A stretch of 64,000 bases of DNA from Gammaproteobacteria bacterium (GCA_029881795.1 JAOULX010000012.1:1-64000), one strand, 5' to 3'. Counted from the first letter of the stretch, positions 1-9,350 are shown. Numbers and translations: made by a program. Notes: generated from the letters alone by a model not told the origin.

Positions 1-666
1 TAACACCTCATTACTATAGTGATATACACCGATACCATCTTCTTCAGCATCAAGTCTATTGCGCTGTATTATTGACAGAATAGCTTCAGCTAAATCACGC
101 GCATATGTTGGCGAGCCAATCTGATCATAAACTACGCTCAAGCTATTCTTAGTTTCACCAAGTCTCAACATTGTTTTAACAAAGTTACTACCATATTCCG
201 AATAAACCCAACTTGTTCGAATTATCAACCCATTAGGGTTAATTTCTTGCACTGCAAGCTCACCGGCTAACTTTGTCTTCCCATATATGTTTTCCGGATT
301 AGGCACATCGGTTTCTATGTATGGCCTGTAAGATTTGCCGTCAAACACATAATCTGTACTAATGTGAACAAAACTAGTGTTTGTCACTTTACATATTTCT
401 GCAAGGCGCTTAACCGCAAAGTGATTAATTTGTTCTGCTAAAGCTGATTCTTCCTCAGCTTTATCTACCGCTGTATATGCCGCACAATTAATAACCACGT
501 CATATTCTTTATCTTGAAAGTAGTCATCTATAAACTTAGTACGACTTAAATCCAACTCATCGCGTGTTACAAATGTAAACTCCAGCTCTACATAGTCCGG
601 AGCTGAATTTTGAATGGACCGACCTAACTGCCCATTTGCACCAGTGACAAGGACTCTTTTATTCAT
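1..666 (-). CDS. rfbD: dTDP-4-dehydrorhamnose reductase RmlD/RfbD, C-terminus cut by window edge
   Basis: This is the last enzyme of dTDP-L-rhamnose synthesis; it reduces dTDP-4-keto-rhamnose with NAD(P)H. Seen directly: the reading frame is open from the ATG at 664-666 to the left edge (222 codons). The N-terminus reads [17 protein letters not shown], a Rossmann GxxGxxG motif. Further on are an STDYVFDG segment and a YGKTK catalytic Tyr-xxx-Lys, all typical of extended SDR RmlD proteins. The start overlaps the rfbC stop by 8 bp (ATGAATAA), so the two are translationally coupled. It is the fourth and last visible gene of the rmlB-A-C-D operon. The gene is incomplete only because the window ends; there is no sign of decay. 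Confidence 0.93.
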   Translation of the reverse strand, partial: MNKRVLVTGANGQLGRSIQNSAPDYVELEFTFVTRDELDLSRTKFIDDYFQDKEYDVVINCAAYTAVDKAEEESALAEQINHFAVKRLAEICKVTNTSFVHISTDYVFDGKSYRPYIETDVPNPENIYGKTKLAGELAVQEINPNGLIIRTSWVYSEYGSNFVKTMLRLGETKNSLSVVYDQIGSPTYARDLAEAILSIIQRNRLDAEEDGIGVYHYSNEVL

Positions 667-1234
667 AATAATTTACATCATACTCAAAACACGAACTCAA
701 ACATACAAGAGATGATTGCTGTTTATCTTTTTCTGAAAGCTGTAACTCTTCATCAGGTAATTTCCAATCTATCCTTAGACTCTCATCATCAAAGGCTAGC
801 CCCCGGTCACTAATAGACGAATAATAATTATCGACTTTATATGAAAATATAGCGCTATCGCTTAACACAACAAAGCCATGGGCAAATCCTCGCGGCACAA
901 ACAGTTGTCGTTTATTCTCACCACTTAGAGCTACCGACACATGTTTACCATAGGTAGGGCTTCGCTTTCTAATATCCACAGCTATATCTAAAACTTCTCC
1001 ATCTACCACTCTTACTAATTTACTCTGAGCAAACGGGGGAAGCTGAAAATGCAAGCCTCGCAAAACACCTCGAGTTGACCTAGATTCATTATCCTGAATA
1101 AATCTGACTTTATAACCTATGGCTTCATCAAATAAATCCTGTCTAAACGTTTCCATAAAGTACCCCCTGTCGTCACCATGAACACTGGGCTCTATTACCA
1201 CTACTTCTGGAATCTTTTGTTTCACAAATTTCAT
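659..1234 (-). CDS. rfbC: dTDP-4-dehydrorhamnose 3,5-epimerase RmlC
   Basis: A cupin-fold epimerase that inverts C3 and C5 of dTDP-4-keto-6-deoxyglucose in rhamnose synthesis. The 191-aa length is normal. The family signatures are visible: [10 protein letters not shown] near the N-terminus, RGLHFQ with the catalytic His at residue 62, and PRGFAHGF with His119. The gene overlaps rfbA by 4 bp (ATGA) at its start and rfbD by 8 bp at its end, so it sits in a tightly coupled operon. The product supplies L-rhamnose for lipopolysaccharide or another surface glycan. Confidence 0.97.
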   Translation of the reverse strand: MKFVKQKIPEVVVIEPSVHGDDRGYFMETFRQDLFDEAIGYKVRFIQDNESRSTRGVLRGLHFQLPPFAQSKLVRVVDGEVLDIAVDIRKRSPTYGKHVSVALSGENKRQLFVPRGFAHGFVVLSDSAIFSYKVDNYYSSISDRGLAFDDESLRIDWKLPDEELQLSEKDKQQSSLVCLSSCFEYDVNYYE

Positions 1235-2118
1235 AAGTTAGAGCACTCATCGGCACGATTAATAAGGTACTGACCATATTGATTTTTCTTTAGGGGTTCA
1301 GCCAACTTTATTAAGGCTTCTTTTGATATATAACCTTTCTCGTAGGCAATTTCTTCAATACAGGCAACCTTCAATCCCTGTCTATTTTCGATCGTTTGAA
1401 TAAAATTAGATGCTTCTAACAGGCTTTCATGTGTGCCTGTATCTAACCAAGCATATCCTCGACCCATCAACTCGACCATTAGATTGCCTTGCTTCATGTA
1501 GTATTGATTAACCGTAGTGATTTCAAGCTCACCACGATCTGATGGCTTAATTGACTTGGCAATTTTAATGACGCTGTTTGGATAGAAATACAAACCCACT
1601 ACAGCATAATTACTTTTTGGCTGCTTTGGCTTTTCTACAAGACTCAATACATTACCTTGATTATCAAACTCAGCAACACCATAACGCTCAGGGTCTTTAA
1701 CATAATAGCCAAAGACAGTCGCTTTTTTAGCATCCCTTACATTAGAGATTGATTTTTTAAGTAACTCTATCAACCCATGCCCATGAAAGATGTTATCTCC
1801 AAGCACTAAACAGACGTCATCCTTACCAATAAACTCCTCACCTATGATAAACGCTTGCGCCAAACCATCCGGTGAAGGCTGCTCAGCATAAGATAATGTA
1901 ATGCCAAGATCTGTTCCAGATCCCAACAAGTTTTTGAATTGTGGTAAGTCATGTGGCGTAGAGATAATCAATATTTCAGTTATACCGGCCAGCATTAAAA
2001 CTGACAGGGGATAATACACCATAGGCTTATCATAGATTGGCATCAACTGTTTACTGACACCTTTTGTAATTGGGTACAGCCTTGTTCCTGAACCACCAGC
2101 GAGAATAATACCTTTCAT
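1231..2118 (-). CDS. rfbA: Glucose-1-phosphate thymidylyltransferase RmlA
   Basis: Makes dTDP-glucose from dTTP and glucose-1-phosphate, the entry step to dTDP-rhamnose. The 295-aa length matches the short homotetrameric RmlA class. Visible motifs are the nucleotidyltransferase loop [11 protein letters not shown] (residues 8-18), LGDNIFHG with the metal-binding Asp, and [18 protein letters not shown] in the sugar-binding region. The gene starts on the rfbB stop codon (TAATG, 1-bp overlap) and overlaps rfbC by 4 bp. Confidence 0.97.
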   Translation of the reverse strand: MKGIILAGGSGTRLYPITKGVSKQLMPIYDKPMVYYPLSVLMLAGITEILIISTPHDLPQFKNLLGSGTDLGITLSYAEQPSPDGLAQAFIIGEEFIGKDDVCLVLGDNIFHGHGLIELLKKSISNVRDAKKATVFGYYVKDPERYGVAEFDNQGNVLSLVEKPKQPKSNYAVVGLYFYPNSVIKIAKSIKPSDRGELEITTVNQYYMKQGNLMVELMGRGYAWLDTGTHESLLEASNFIQTIENRQGLKVACIEEIAYEKGYISKEALIKLAEPLKKNQYGQYLINRADECSNL

Positions 2119-3200
2119 TATTGCTTTTCTCCGCCGCCTAAGCGTTCTCGTTGATAACTACCGTCTTGTACATGTCTACACCACTCACTATTGCCCAGAT
2201 ACCATTGAATAGTTTTCTCTATTCCGGTTTCAAAAGTCTCTTCCGGTATCCATCCAAGCTCTTTATCAATTTTGCTTGCATCGATAGCATAACGAACATC
2301 ATGGCCTGGTCTGTCAGCAACATAGGTAATTAAACCTTTAAACCCATCTTTTGCTCCATTCGCTCGAGAATATGGATTCTCTGGCACAAGCTTTTCTAAT
2401 AACTCACAGATTACATGAACAACTTCAAGATTCGTTTTTTCATTATGACCACCTATATTGTATGTCTGCCCTACTTTGCCTTTTTCTAAAACCAAACGTA
2501 ATGCTCTGGCATGGTCATCAACATGTAACCAATCACGTATTTGTTGACCCGTCCCATAAATAGGTAAGGACTTACCCTCAAGAGCATTTAAAGTAACAAG
2601 CGGAATTAACTTTTCTGGAAACTGGTAGCCACCATAATTATTTGAACAATTCGTAATTACAATAGGCAAACCATAAGTTCTATGCCACGCTCTTACCAAA
2701 TGATCAGAGGAGGCCTTACTAGCCGAATAGGGCGAACTAGGATCATAGCTAGTTTCTTCAGTAAAGAAGCCTGTCTCATCTAAATCACCATATACCTCAT
2801 CTGTTGAAACATGATGAAAACGAAACCTTGCTTTTTTCTCACCCTCTAATCGATTCCAATAATTTCTGGCAACTTCAAGTAAATTACAGGTACCTACAAT
2901 ATTTGTTTGGATAAAATCAGCTGGACCATCTATTGAACGATCAACATGTGATTCGGCAGCCAGGTGCATCACTACATCTGGACAATGCGATTCAAAAACT
3001 TTCTCAATTACCTGTAGATCACATATATCAGCGTGCTCAAAACAATAACGCTTACTGCTTACCACACTCTCTAGCGACTCTAAGTTACCAGCATAAGTTA
3101 ATGCATCCAGATTAATAACAGTATGCTCTGTATTATTTATATACTGTCTAATGACCGCTGAACCTATAAATCCAGCTCCTCCTGTAATTAACACTTTCAA
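2118..3200 (-). CDS. rfbB: dTDP-glucose 4,6-dehydratase RmlB
   Basis: An NAD-dependent SDR enzyme that converts dTDP-glucose to dTDP-4-keto-6-deoxyglucose. The 360-aa length is standard. The sequence shows GGAGFIG at residues 7-13, STDEVYG with the catalytic Thr133-Asp134-Glu135 triad, and the PYSASK Tyr158-xxx-Lys162 pair. It is the first gene of the rml operon on the minus strand, with about 117 bp separating it from the O-antigen ligase gene upstream. All catalytic residues are intact. Confidence 0.97.
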   Translation of the reverse strand: MKVLITGGAGFIGSAVIRQYINNTEHTVINLDALTYAGNLESLESVVSSKRYCFEHADICDLQVIEKVFESHCPDVVMHLAAESHVDRSIDGPADFIQTNIVGTCNLLEVARNYWNRLEGEKKARFRFHHVSTDEVYGDLDETGFFTEETSYDPSSPYSASKASSDHLVRAWHRTYGLPIVITNCSNNYGGYQFPEKLIPLVTLNALEGKSLPIYGTGQQIRDWLHVDDHARALRLVLEKGKVGQTYNIGGHNEKTNLEVVHVICELLEKLVPENPYSRANGAKDGFKGLITYVADRPGHDVRYAIDASKIDKELGWIPEETFETGIEKTIQWYLGNSEWCRHVQDGSYQRERLGGGEKQ

Positions 3201-3317
3201 AACACACCTACCTTAAAATAATACCGCGTATACTCTAATCCATTGTAACAGGTTAAACATATCAAATTCCAATTTGATAATAAACAAGCCCAAACACTAA
3301 ACCAGAAAACCATATAC

Positions 3318-5390
3318 TTAATTATCTACCCTAATCATCTTAATAAACAGGTTTCTATCTAAACCCAATCTTTTATTCGAAAAATCATTAGCAAAAATAA
3401 AATTAATGTAGACTTGCATATCTTCATCAAGATCCAGAACTATGCTATTCGACTCAAAGCCCTCACCTACACTTAAGCTTTTATTAACCAGAACCTCTTC
3501 ACCTCGATCATCAGATTTAACTACCTGAACCGAAAGTATTGAACACTTATCAAACACGCAGGTTGACTCTGTACCCACATGCACACTCAGGCGTCCTTTT
3601 TTTACCTGAAACGTTGGACTTGTCACCACCCCATTCCAATACATTGATATTTTATTCTTTGAGATAGGGTAACCAGTTTTAGAAATAAACGACATTAAAT
3701 CAATATTTTTAAGATCCATTATGCAGTTCTCATTAATACGCTTCAGCACATAAAGAACCCTATCATCGTCACCATACAAAAATATGCCAAGTTTGTTTCG
3801 TTGATAAACTTTAACAATATTTTTCTCAGAATATAACTCAGTGTTTTTATTTCCATCATCCACAAAGTACAAGCTTTCTCTATTGTAGCAACTCATTAAT
3901 TTAGATGGTGCTCTATACGCAAGCAACTTACCCCCCATGCTTCGCTTAACATCTCGGATAGACTCAAAAACAACATCATTGTTATATTCGCCATGCTTTA
4001 GGTCATAAGCCAGCTTTTCGTATGGCGAAAACTTTAAATACTCGAGAGATCTATTACTATATTGAACCAACACAATGGCAATTGCAGATGCTAAAATAAA
4101 TCCAAGCCCTCCTTTAATACTCTTATTTATAAGATCAACCTTAGCCAAGGGATTGATTTCAAAATATTTAATTTCCACCAAAAAAACAACCATTAAAATT
4201 AGATAAAGGTTTACAAAGAACTTCCTAGCCAGCCACGCCTCACTTAAACCAAAAACCATAAAAGAAAACAACACAACAAACAAAATCAATGACTGGCCCA
4301 TTCCTTTTGAGAACATATTCAAATATAACAATGGAATCAGAAAAACAGCTACCAACAGCGTAACCAACCCAAGCAAACCTGTCGTTACCAATGCGTCGAA
4401 ATATATACTATGTGCATGTGTCGCATTCAGAAACACTTCTTCTAGTCCACCGTCATTTCTAACCATGCGTTTAATTTCTGAAAAAAAATCACCAAGACCA
4501 GTTCCAAAAAACGGACTATCACTCCATATAGCAAGACTCATCTTCCATACTGAAACCCTCCAAGAAAACGATCCCGACTCTACTCCTTCATTAGATATAT
4601 AGGTAGGCAGTCTGGCAAATTCTTCAGTAAACTCTCTAAAAATATAATCATTAAAGAACATGAGATAGACAAGCACAACAAAAAAGGAAATCGCAGAATA
4701 AACATATTTTTTATCAGCCTTAAACCCTTTAAATACATATATAATTAGCAGTAAAGGCACCAGCAGCCATGCCCCACGCGTTCCAGACAAGAATGATGCA
4801 TACAACGCACACAACACCGCGAAAAACGAAAAACAATACTCTTTTTTTACCTTGTCATTGAAATAACTATACAACACAGTCATCACAGCAAATAGTATTG
4901 AAACATCACCAAATATAATTTTATGGTATGCCCCTATTGCATTTGTATAACTTAATACTTCAACCTGATACCAACCCTGGATAACCATAATCACAGACGC
5001 TGCCATTACACCAGTCATAAAAACTCGCGCGAGGCTCAGACGATTTTTAAGGACATAGAGATAGATAAATATCGATAAAGGAAACCCCCCTAGCCGCTCG
5101 AGTTTTTTCAAACCTTCCACTGTATTTTCTGTATTAACCATTGAAAGTGCGCCAACCAAAAACAGCACAAGAAAGCCTATAAAAATATATTTATCATTAT
5201 CGAGCAATTTCAAATCTCTAAAACGAAATGAAACAACAGCTATCACCAGCAGGGTAAACATAATTAAATCACCAGCACCTTTAACTGTGGCGGCGGTGAT
5301 TGGAAACAGGAAGACGAGTAGAACGACGAAATTGTTTAAGGTTAGCGATGACCTGATATCATCTAAACTATATTTATTATTAAATGTCAT
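3318..5390 (-). CDS. O-antigen ligase/polymerase family membrane protein with an extra C-terminal domain
   Basis: A polytopic inner-membrane protein of 690 aa. Roughly residues 15-430 are a run of hydrophobic segments with a large periplasmic loop. Within this lie SGTRGAW and, further on, TGLGDFFSEIK and NATHAHSIYFDALVTTGLLGL, which are the Wzy_C/O-antigen-ligase hallmark with a conserved His. Such proteins join or polymerise undecaprenyl-linked glycan, which fits the rhamnose operon downstream. WaaL and Wzy proteins are usually about 400-450 aa. Here about 230 further residues follow the last membrane segment; the final 30 carry FANDFSNKRLGLDRNLFI, resembling calcium-dependent carbohydrate-binding modules. 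A heptad repeat element begins 9 bp upstream of the ATG. Ligase versus polymerase cannot be decided. Confidence 0.8.
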   Translation of the reverse strand: MTFNNKYSLDDIRSSLTLNNFVVLLVFLFPITAATVKGAGDLIMFTLLVIAVVSFRFRDLKLLDNDKYIFIGFLVLFLVGALSMVNTENTVEGLKKLERLGGFPLSIFIYLYVLKNRLSLARVFMTGVMAASVIMVIQGWYQVEVLSYTNAIGAYHKIIFGDVSILFAVMTVLYSYFNDKVKKEYCFSFFAVLCALYASFLSGTRGAWLLVPLLLIIYVFKGFKADKKYVYSAISFFVVLVYLMFFNDYIFREFTEEFARLPTYISNEGVESGSFSWRVSVWKMSLAIWSDSPFFGTGLGDFFSEIKRMVRNDGGLEEVFLNATHAHSIYFDALVTTGLLGLVTLLVAVFLIPLLYLNMFSKGMGQSLILFVVLFSFMVFGLSEAWLARKFFVNLYLILMVVFLVEIKYFEINPLAKVDLINKSIKGGLGFILASAIAIVLVQYSNRSLEYLKFSPYEKLAYDLKHGEYNNDVVFESIRDVKRSMGGKLLAYRAPSKLMSCYNRESLYFVDDGNKNTELYSEKNIVKVYQRNKLGIFLYGDDDRVLYVLKRINENCIMDLKNIDLMSFISKTGYPISKNKISMYWNGVVTSPTFQVKKGRLSVHVGTESTCVFDKCSILSVQVVKSDDRGEEVLVNKSLSVGEGFESNSIVLDLDEDMQVYINFIFANDFSNKRLGLDRNLFIKMIRVDN

Positions 5391-5398
5391 TAATTTTT

Positions 5399-5526
5399 AG
5401 TGGGCAGTTGGCAGTATAAAAGCATAAGGGTTATAAGTCGTAAGTCGTAAGTCGTAAGTCGTAAGTCGTAAAAATTATATACAGATTTTCGATTTTCCGT
5501 GTTTGGTTGGCAGTAAAATATAAGCA
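5399..5526. repeat. AGT-heptad repeat element A
   Basis: The whole 128-bp spacer between the ligase start and the hepT stop is repeat-like. It holds AGTGGGC and AGTTGGC side by side (5399-5412). Then come five tandem copies of AGTCGTA, equally readable as TAAGTCG (5434-5468). A third part has TTGGCAGTAAAATATAAG at 5509-5526. The motif TTGGCAGTATAAAA recurs on the other side of the MntA-HepT module, in the same orientation. Confidence 0.85.
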
Positions 5527-5880
5527 TTAAGTAATGACTTTTTCTAACTCAAGTAGGAGCTCTGGAATATCATCATTAATAATATTCCATAAAATATCGT
5601 TATCCAGTCCTAAGTAACCATGTATCAACTGATTTCTCGTTGCAATAATCATACGCCAAGGAATATTTGAGTACTCTTGACGTATACTCTCAGGGATATG
5701 TGTAGCCGCCTCACCAATCAACTCAAGATTCCGAACTGTAGCATCATAATTTAAGCCCGTTGATTCAAATTCTGATTGATTTAGATCTTCTTTATATAGC
5801 AAAACGTTATTTGCAAAGTTGACCATGTCTTGTAAGTAAAATACCCATTCTCGTTCAGACATATATTGCTTCTCTCTCAA
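5527..5880 (-). CDS. hepT: HepT-like HEPN ribonuclease toxin
   Basis: HEPN-domain (DUF86/HepT) toxin of a type VII toxin-antitoxin pair; family members cleave RNA, including tRNA ends. The 117-aa product carries the diagnostic R-x4-H-x-Y motif as R82-N-Q-L-I-H87-G-Y89. In characterised pairs the motif tyrosine is the residue AMPylated by MntA to silence the toxin, so the regulatory target appears present. The gene lies directly downstream of mntA and overlaps it. An internal ATG (codon 7) would shorten the overlap from 26 to 8 bp and is a plausible alternative start. Heptad elements flank the pair on both sides. Confidence 0.88.
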   Translation of the reverse strand: MREKQYMSEREWVFYLQDMVNFANNVLLYKEDLNQSEFESTGLNYDATVRNLELIGEAATHIPESIRQEYSNIPWRMIIATRNQLIHGYLGLDNDILWNIINDDIPELLLELEKVIT

Positions 5881-6145
5881 TATATGGTCGCAACTCCTTT
5901 CTAATTGCTTTTTCAGTGACCAAATCTACCGTTACCCCTAGCTCATCTTCTAGCAAGAACTGTACACCAAAGTATATTTTTGACGTTGCAGGGCCATTAA
6001 ATGCCACGACTATATCAATATCACTTTCTTGCTTCGCTTCATTACGTACGGTTGAGCCAAATAAGGCCAACCGAGTCACTCCAAAGCGACGAATGAGCTC
6101 AGGTTTTAACTGTGTTAGTATTTTTATTGCTTTATTTTTGTTCAT
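5855..6145 (-). CDS. mntA: MntA-like minimal nucleotidyltransferase antitoxin
   Basis: Minimal nucleotidyltransferase that neutralises HepT by adenylylating its active-site tyrosine. The 96-aa protein has the exact GS-x10-D-x-D signature: G30-S31 then D42-I-D44 (LFGST...SDIDIVV). It is the first gene of the two-gene operon and its end overlaps hepT. Family knowledge supports cytoplasmic TA function; activity here is inferred from the intact motifs in both partners. Confidence 0.88.
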   Translation of the reverse strand: MNKNKAIKILTQLKPELIRRFGVTRLALFGSTVRNEAKQESDIDIVVAFNGPATSKIYFGVQFLLEDELGVTVDLVTEKAIRKELRPYIEREAIYV

Positions 6146-6155
6146 GATTTTTAAT

Positions 6156-6280
6156 ATCAGTGACAGTCGTAAGTCGATAAAACATAGTCTTAAGTCGCAT
6201 TATATCAGTTGGCAGTTGGCAGTTGGCAGTATAAAAATATAGGTCATAAGTGGTCAGTGGTCAGTGTCAGTGTCATAAGA
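6156..6280. repeat. AGT-heptad repeat element B
   Basis: Spacer upstream of mntA. It contains scattered AGTCGTA and AAGTCG words (6165-6197), three tandem AGTTGGC heptads (6207-6227) running into AGTATAAAAATATAGG, then two AGTGGTC heptads (6249-6262) and two AGTGTC hexads (6263-6274). The TTGGCAGTATAAAA core is shared with element A in direct orientation, so the MntA-HepT module is bracketed by copies of one sequence. Confidence 0.85.
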
Positions 6281-6355
6281 TAAAATCACAAACATTTCTT
6301 AGCAAGTCGGATATTAAATTTAAATCTAAGCTAATTAACTTTGTAAGTTTTTATA

Positions 6356-6654
6356 TTATGTTCGTTTTTTCCAAGTTTTAGGATTACGACGAGCATGAAG
6401 CACCGCAAGTACTGAAATACTACTCTCTTTGCTTATGAAAAACAGCCCAAATGGGAATCGGTGAATGAATACTCGACGAACTTCTTTGTAAACAACGGAA
6501 TATATAGTTGATTACGCGCTACCCGAGATAACGCCTCCTCAATACAAAGCAGGAAACTTTCACCTAAGCCCTTTCTTTGAGACTCATACCATTGATAAGC
6601 ATCCTTTATATCTGATTCAGCCTCAGGGCGAATCACCACCCGCTTAACATTCAT
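6356..6654 (-). pseudogene. RelE/ParE-type toxin gene with a frameshift
   Basis: The open frame from 6654 encodes 73 aa beginning MNVKRVVIRPEAESDIKDAYQWYES, a typical RelE/ParE-superfamily toxin N-terminus. It runs out of homology after NQLYIP. The neighbouring frame continues as VVYKEVRRVFIHRFPFGLFFIS and ends HARRNPKTWKKRT with a stop at 6356-6358, the expected toxin C-terminus. The break therefore lies near 6495-6505 and needs a single inserted or deleted base. Read through, the protein would be about 99 aa, normal for the family. The paired antitoxin is intact and overlaps by 4 bp. A sequencing error is the alternative explanation. Confidence 0.82.
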
Positions 6655-6851
6655 AAATTGGAGATTCGATGTCTAACACTCTCCCATGAATCTCCCGTAT
6701 CAGGATCAGCTGAATAATGAGCTAGTCGATCATCAATTACCTTTTTTTGCTCCTGAGTTAAAGCAAACAGCTGTTTATCCGATGCAACACTATCCCACAG
6801 CTCTTCCGCTAATAAAATTCTTTCTGATGGTGTAAGCTCTTGTAAGTTCAT
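6651..6851 (-). CDS. Addiction-module antitoxin, unstable antitoxin family
   Basis: A 66-aa protein, MNLQELTPSERILLAEELWDS..., matching the small acidic antitoxins of the PF09720 type that pair with RelE/ParE-like toxins. The LTPSERILLAEELWDS core and the C-terminal WESVRHRI stretch are characteristic. It precedes and overlaps the toxin gene by 4 bp (ATGA), the standard antitoxin-first order. No DNA-binding domain is obvious in the short sequence, so autoregulation is uncertain. Confidence 0.82.
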   Translation of the reverse strand: MNLQELTPSERILLAEELWDSVASDKQLFALTQEQKKVIDDRLAHYSADPDTGDSWESVRHRISNL

Positions 6852-7094
6852 ACATATTCCTCACTTTTCATACAGTACCAGGCAGTCTATCCTAGAGCAG
6901 GATTCTTTAAAGTCTTTAATATGTCGTAAAGTATGAAAATCGCTCAAGTCATATTAAATCAGTCGCTATCAAGACAAGTCTTCAGCCCTATGCTTAGTCG
7001 AAATTAAAAGCCACATAATTAGTCGCAGTCTATCACATCAGCACTGTAAAATGCTGTGACTTAACACATGCTTTTATACGTTATTACTATTAAT

Positions 7095-7170
7095 TGGTGG
7101 AGCTAGGCGGGATCGAACCGCCGACCTCTACACTGCCAGTGTAGCGCTCTCCCAGCTGAGCTATAGCCCC
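7095..7170 (-). tRNA. tRNA-Ala (anticodon GGC)
   Basis: The reverse complement folds as a full 76-nt cloverleaf. The acceptor stem is GGGGCTA/TAGCTCC and includes the G3-U70 wobble that is the alanine identity element. The D arm is GCTC/GAGC. The anticodon stem CTACA/TGTAG encloses the loop CTGGCAG with anticodon GGC. The T arm is GGCGG-TTCGATC-CCGCC, and the CCA end is encoded. Confidence 0.97.
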
Positions 7171-7274
7171 AATATAGAAGGGACGTGTAATTTATGTGAT
7201 TGGTTCCATCCTGTCAAGCATGAACCCGGCGCATAAATTAGCTTTTAGACAAAAAAGCGCAGCCTTATTTAAAG

Positions 7275-7655
7275 CGCTTCATTAGTCCAGATAACATTGA
7301 TGCTATTTCCTTAGCCTCTTTTATCATGCCTTCGCTTACTTTTTGATCAATATAGCCAATCTCAGCTCCAATCAAAAGCTGTGTATGTAACTCAGCGCAG
7401 GAGCCTCTGGCTATGTTAAGGAAGTTTCGTTTTTCTTTATCTGTTGTTCTGCCACAACCCTCTGCTATATTTGAGGGTATTGATAAGCTTGAACGTGTTA
7501 TTTTGACAGAAAACTACTCCTGCGTTTTCTGCATTTCCACCATCCATGGTAGTCATCCTTAAACCCGTAATCCCTTAAGCTTGAAAAAGATTTATACACA
7601 TTAATCGATAATGTTGTCGAACGATGCCAGATATCCAGATTCTCATACTTCATAC
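7275..7655 (-). pseudogene. Four-helix-bundle (S23/IVS-type) protein gene, interrupted
   Basis: Reading the minus strand, one frame gives MKYENLDIWHRSTTL...LRDYGFKD and then a foreign tail with an early stop. A second frame resumes with ITRSSLSIPSNIAEGCGRTT...ARGSCAELHTQLLIGAEIGYID and ends LMKRFK with a stop. Joined, the parts give a protein of about 113 aa of the four-helix-bundle family (TIGR02436 type, also found encoded in 23S rRNA intervening sequences). The two halves are separated by about 50 bp of palindromic sequence at 7505-7554. The gene cannot make the intact protein as it stands. Function in the family is poorly known. Confidence 0.8.
7505..7554. repeat. Palindromic insertion of about 50 bp
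   Basis: The segment splitting the four-helix-bundle gene has two hairpins. CAGAAAAC (7507-7514) pairs perfectly with GTTTTCTG (7524-7531). CCACCAT (7537-7543) pairs with ATGGTAG (7546-7552) with one wobble. Its removal restores the protein frame to within a codon. It looks like a small mobile or repetitive palindromic element. No second copy was noticed in this window. Confidence 0.6.
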
Positions 7656-7710
7656 CCACCTCCCTGTAGTGAGTTGATCTCGCTAAAAGCTTAAAACTAT
7701 GAACTAGCCA

Positions 7711-9105
7711 CTATTTGTTAATGTATTCCATCAACGCAACCATTCTTGCCAAGGTTTTTTCTTTGCCAAGCATTTCTAGGGTCTGGTCGATGCCAGGTGA
7801 GGTGGTACAGCCGGTGACGGCGATGCGAATCGGTTGTGCGACTTTGGCAAAGCCGACTTCTTTTTCGTCTACCACGGCCTGCACGACCTGCTGTATCGCC
7901 TCGGCTTGCCAGCTTTCAAGAGCGCTCAGTTGGCTGATGATGCTTTGCAGGATTTCCGGGGTTTGTTCTTTGATATGCTTTTTGACCGATTTGGCATCAT
8001 ATTCGGTGATTTCCTGGTAGAAGAAGCGGCAGTTTTGCACCATCTCAACCAGTGTTTTGCTGCGCTCTCTGAGCAGTAATACCACATCAGTCAGGGCTGG
8101 TCCGGTTTCGATGTTAATGCCGTGTTCAAGCATATAGAACGCCAGCTGCGCGGCGACATAGGTTGGGTCAAGTGCCATCAGGTATTGCTGATTAATCCAT
8201 TGCAGTTTTTCGATGCTGAAATTTGAGGATGATTTATTGATGCCATCGAGATCAAACTTTTCGATCATTTCTTCCAGCGTGAATATTTCCTGATCGCCAT
8301 GCGACCAACCCAAACGCACCAGATAGTTAATCACCGCTTCCGGCAGATAGCCTTCCTCGTGATATTGCATCACGCTGACCGCGCCATGGCGTTTCGAGAG
8401 TTTCTTGCCATCCGGGCCGTTAATCATCGGGATATGGGCATATTCCGGGATTTCCGCTTTTAAGGCTTTGAGGATATTGATCTGTCTTGGCGTATTATTG
8501 AGGTGATCATCACCACGCACCACATGGGTGATTTCCATGTCCCAGTCATCCACCACCACGGTTAAGTTATAGGTCGGGTCGCCGCCGGTACGGGCGATGA
8601 TCAGGTCATCCAGTTCTCTATTGTTAATCACCACTTTACCGCGTACATGGTCATTGATCACTACATCGCCATCCAGCGGGTTACGAAAACGCACCACGGT
8701 ATCGTCCGCCGCAGCCAGGGCTTTATCTCGACAACAGCCATCGTATTTCGGTTTTTGTTTGTTTGCCATCTGCTGTTCGCGCATTTCATCCAGCCGCTCT
8801 CTGGAGCAATTGCAGTGATAGGCATCTCCCTGCTCCAGTAATTGCTGAATCACTTCTTTATATCGATCAAATCGCTGGGTTTGATAATACGGACCTTCAT
8901 CATGCTCCAGATGCAACCATTCCATGCCATCGACTATGGCTTCTTCGGCTTCACGGGTTGAACGCTCGCGATCGGTGTCCTCAATGCGTAACACAAAAGT
9001 CCCTTGATGTTTTTGCGCCCAGAGCCATGAGAACAGCGCCGTACGGGCACCCCCTATATGCAGATAACCGGTTGGGCTGGGGGCGAAGCGGGTTTTTACT
9101 TTCAT
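7711..9105 (-). CDS. gltX: Glutamyl-tRNA synthetase
   Basis: Class I aminoacyl-tRNA synthetase charging tRNA-Glu, 464 aa (E. coli 471). The ATP-binding HIGH signature appears as HIGG at residues 16-19 within [14 protein letters not shown], and the KMSKS equivalent as KLSKR at 235-239. Cys98, Cys100, Cys124 and Cys125 form a probable zinc site in the acceptor-binding insertion, as in E. coli GluRS. The gene lies downstream of a divergent ccdAB module and upstream of tRNA-Ala on the same strand. It appears monocistronic. Whether it also charges tRNA-Gln cannot be judged from sequence alone. Confidence 0.97.
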   Translation of the reverse strand: MKVKTRFAPSPTGYLHIGGARTALFSWLWAQKHQGTFVLRIEDTDRERSTREAEEAIVDGMEWLHLEHDEGPYYQTQRFDRYKEVIQQLLEQGDAYHCNCSRERLDEMREQQMANKQKPKYDGCCRDKALAAADDTVVRFRNPLDGDVVINDHVRGKVVINNRELDDLIIARTGGDPTYNLTVVVDDWDMEITHVVRGDDHLNNTPRQINILKALKAEIPEYAHIPMINGPDGKKLSKRHGAVSVMQYHEEGYLPEAVINYLVRLGWSHGDQEIFTLEEMIEKFDLDGINKSSSNFSIEKLQWINQQYLMALDPTYVAAQLAFYMLEHGINIETGPALTDVVLLLRERSKTLVEMVQNCRFFYQEITEYDAKSVKKHIKEQTPEILQSIISQLSALESWQAEAIQQVVQAVVDEKEVGFAKVAQPIRIAVTGCTTSPGIDQTLEMLGKEKTLARMVALMEYINK

Positions 9106-9185
9106 GAATACAAGACCTGAATGTGTTTGGAAATTCGGCGAATTATAGCAAAAGCGTTTGTGACGGGTTTGATTTTATGGCTTTG

Positions 9186-9291
9186 AGTCTAAAGACAGGC
9201 AGTGGGCAGAAAAGTCTGATTCCTGAAAAATCTTTGTCAATGGCTATTTTTTAGTCTTTTGACTTTTACCGCAAACCGCACACTGAAAACT
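9186..9291. repeat. Heptad repeat element C
   Basis: Left side: AGTCTAA (9186-9192) and AGTGGGC (9201-9207). Right side: the period-7 series ACCGCAA, ACCGCAC, ACTGAAA, ACT (9268-9291). The middle, with TTTTTAGTCTTTTGACTTTTAC, is closely similar to the middle of element E (11190-11230). It lies between gltX and ccdA, which are divergent. Confidence 0.8.
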
Positions 9292-9325
9292 AGCAATTTC
9301 ATCCCTTCTTGCTCATTACAGCCTG

Positions 9326-9349
9326 TGCGCATACAATATGCGCATACAA
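9326..9349. promoter_or_regulatory. Probable ccdAB operator
   Basis: GCGCATA (9327-9333), a CAA spacer and TATGCGC (9337-9343) form a perfect inverted repeat. The word TGCGCATACAA also occurs twice directly (9326-9336 and 9339-9349). It sits immediately 5' of the ATG at 9351. CcdA-CcdB complexes repress their own promoters at such palindromes, so a role as operator is inferred from position and symmetry. Confidence 0.55.
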
Positions 9350-9350
9350 C

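Noticed and set aside
5434-5468. Possible CRISPR array in the AGTCGTA repeats
   Set aside because: The repeats are 7 bp and directly tandem with no spacers, and no cas genes are present.
6852-7094. Further heptad elements between the antitoxin and tRNA-Ala
   Set aside because: Scattered AGTC words occur, but without a 7-bp register, so they were not counted as a repeat element.
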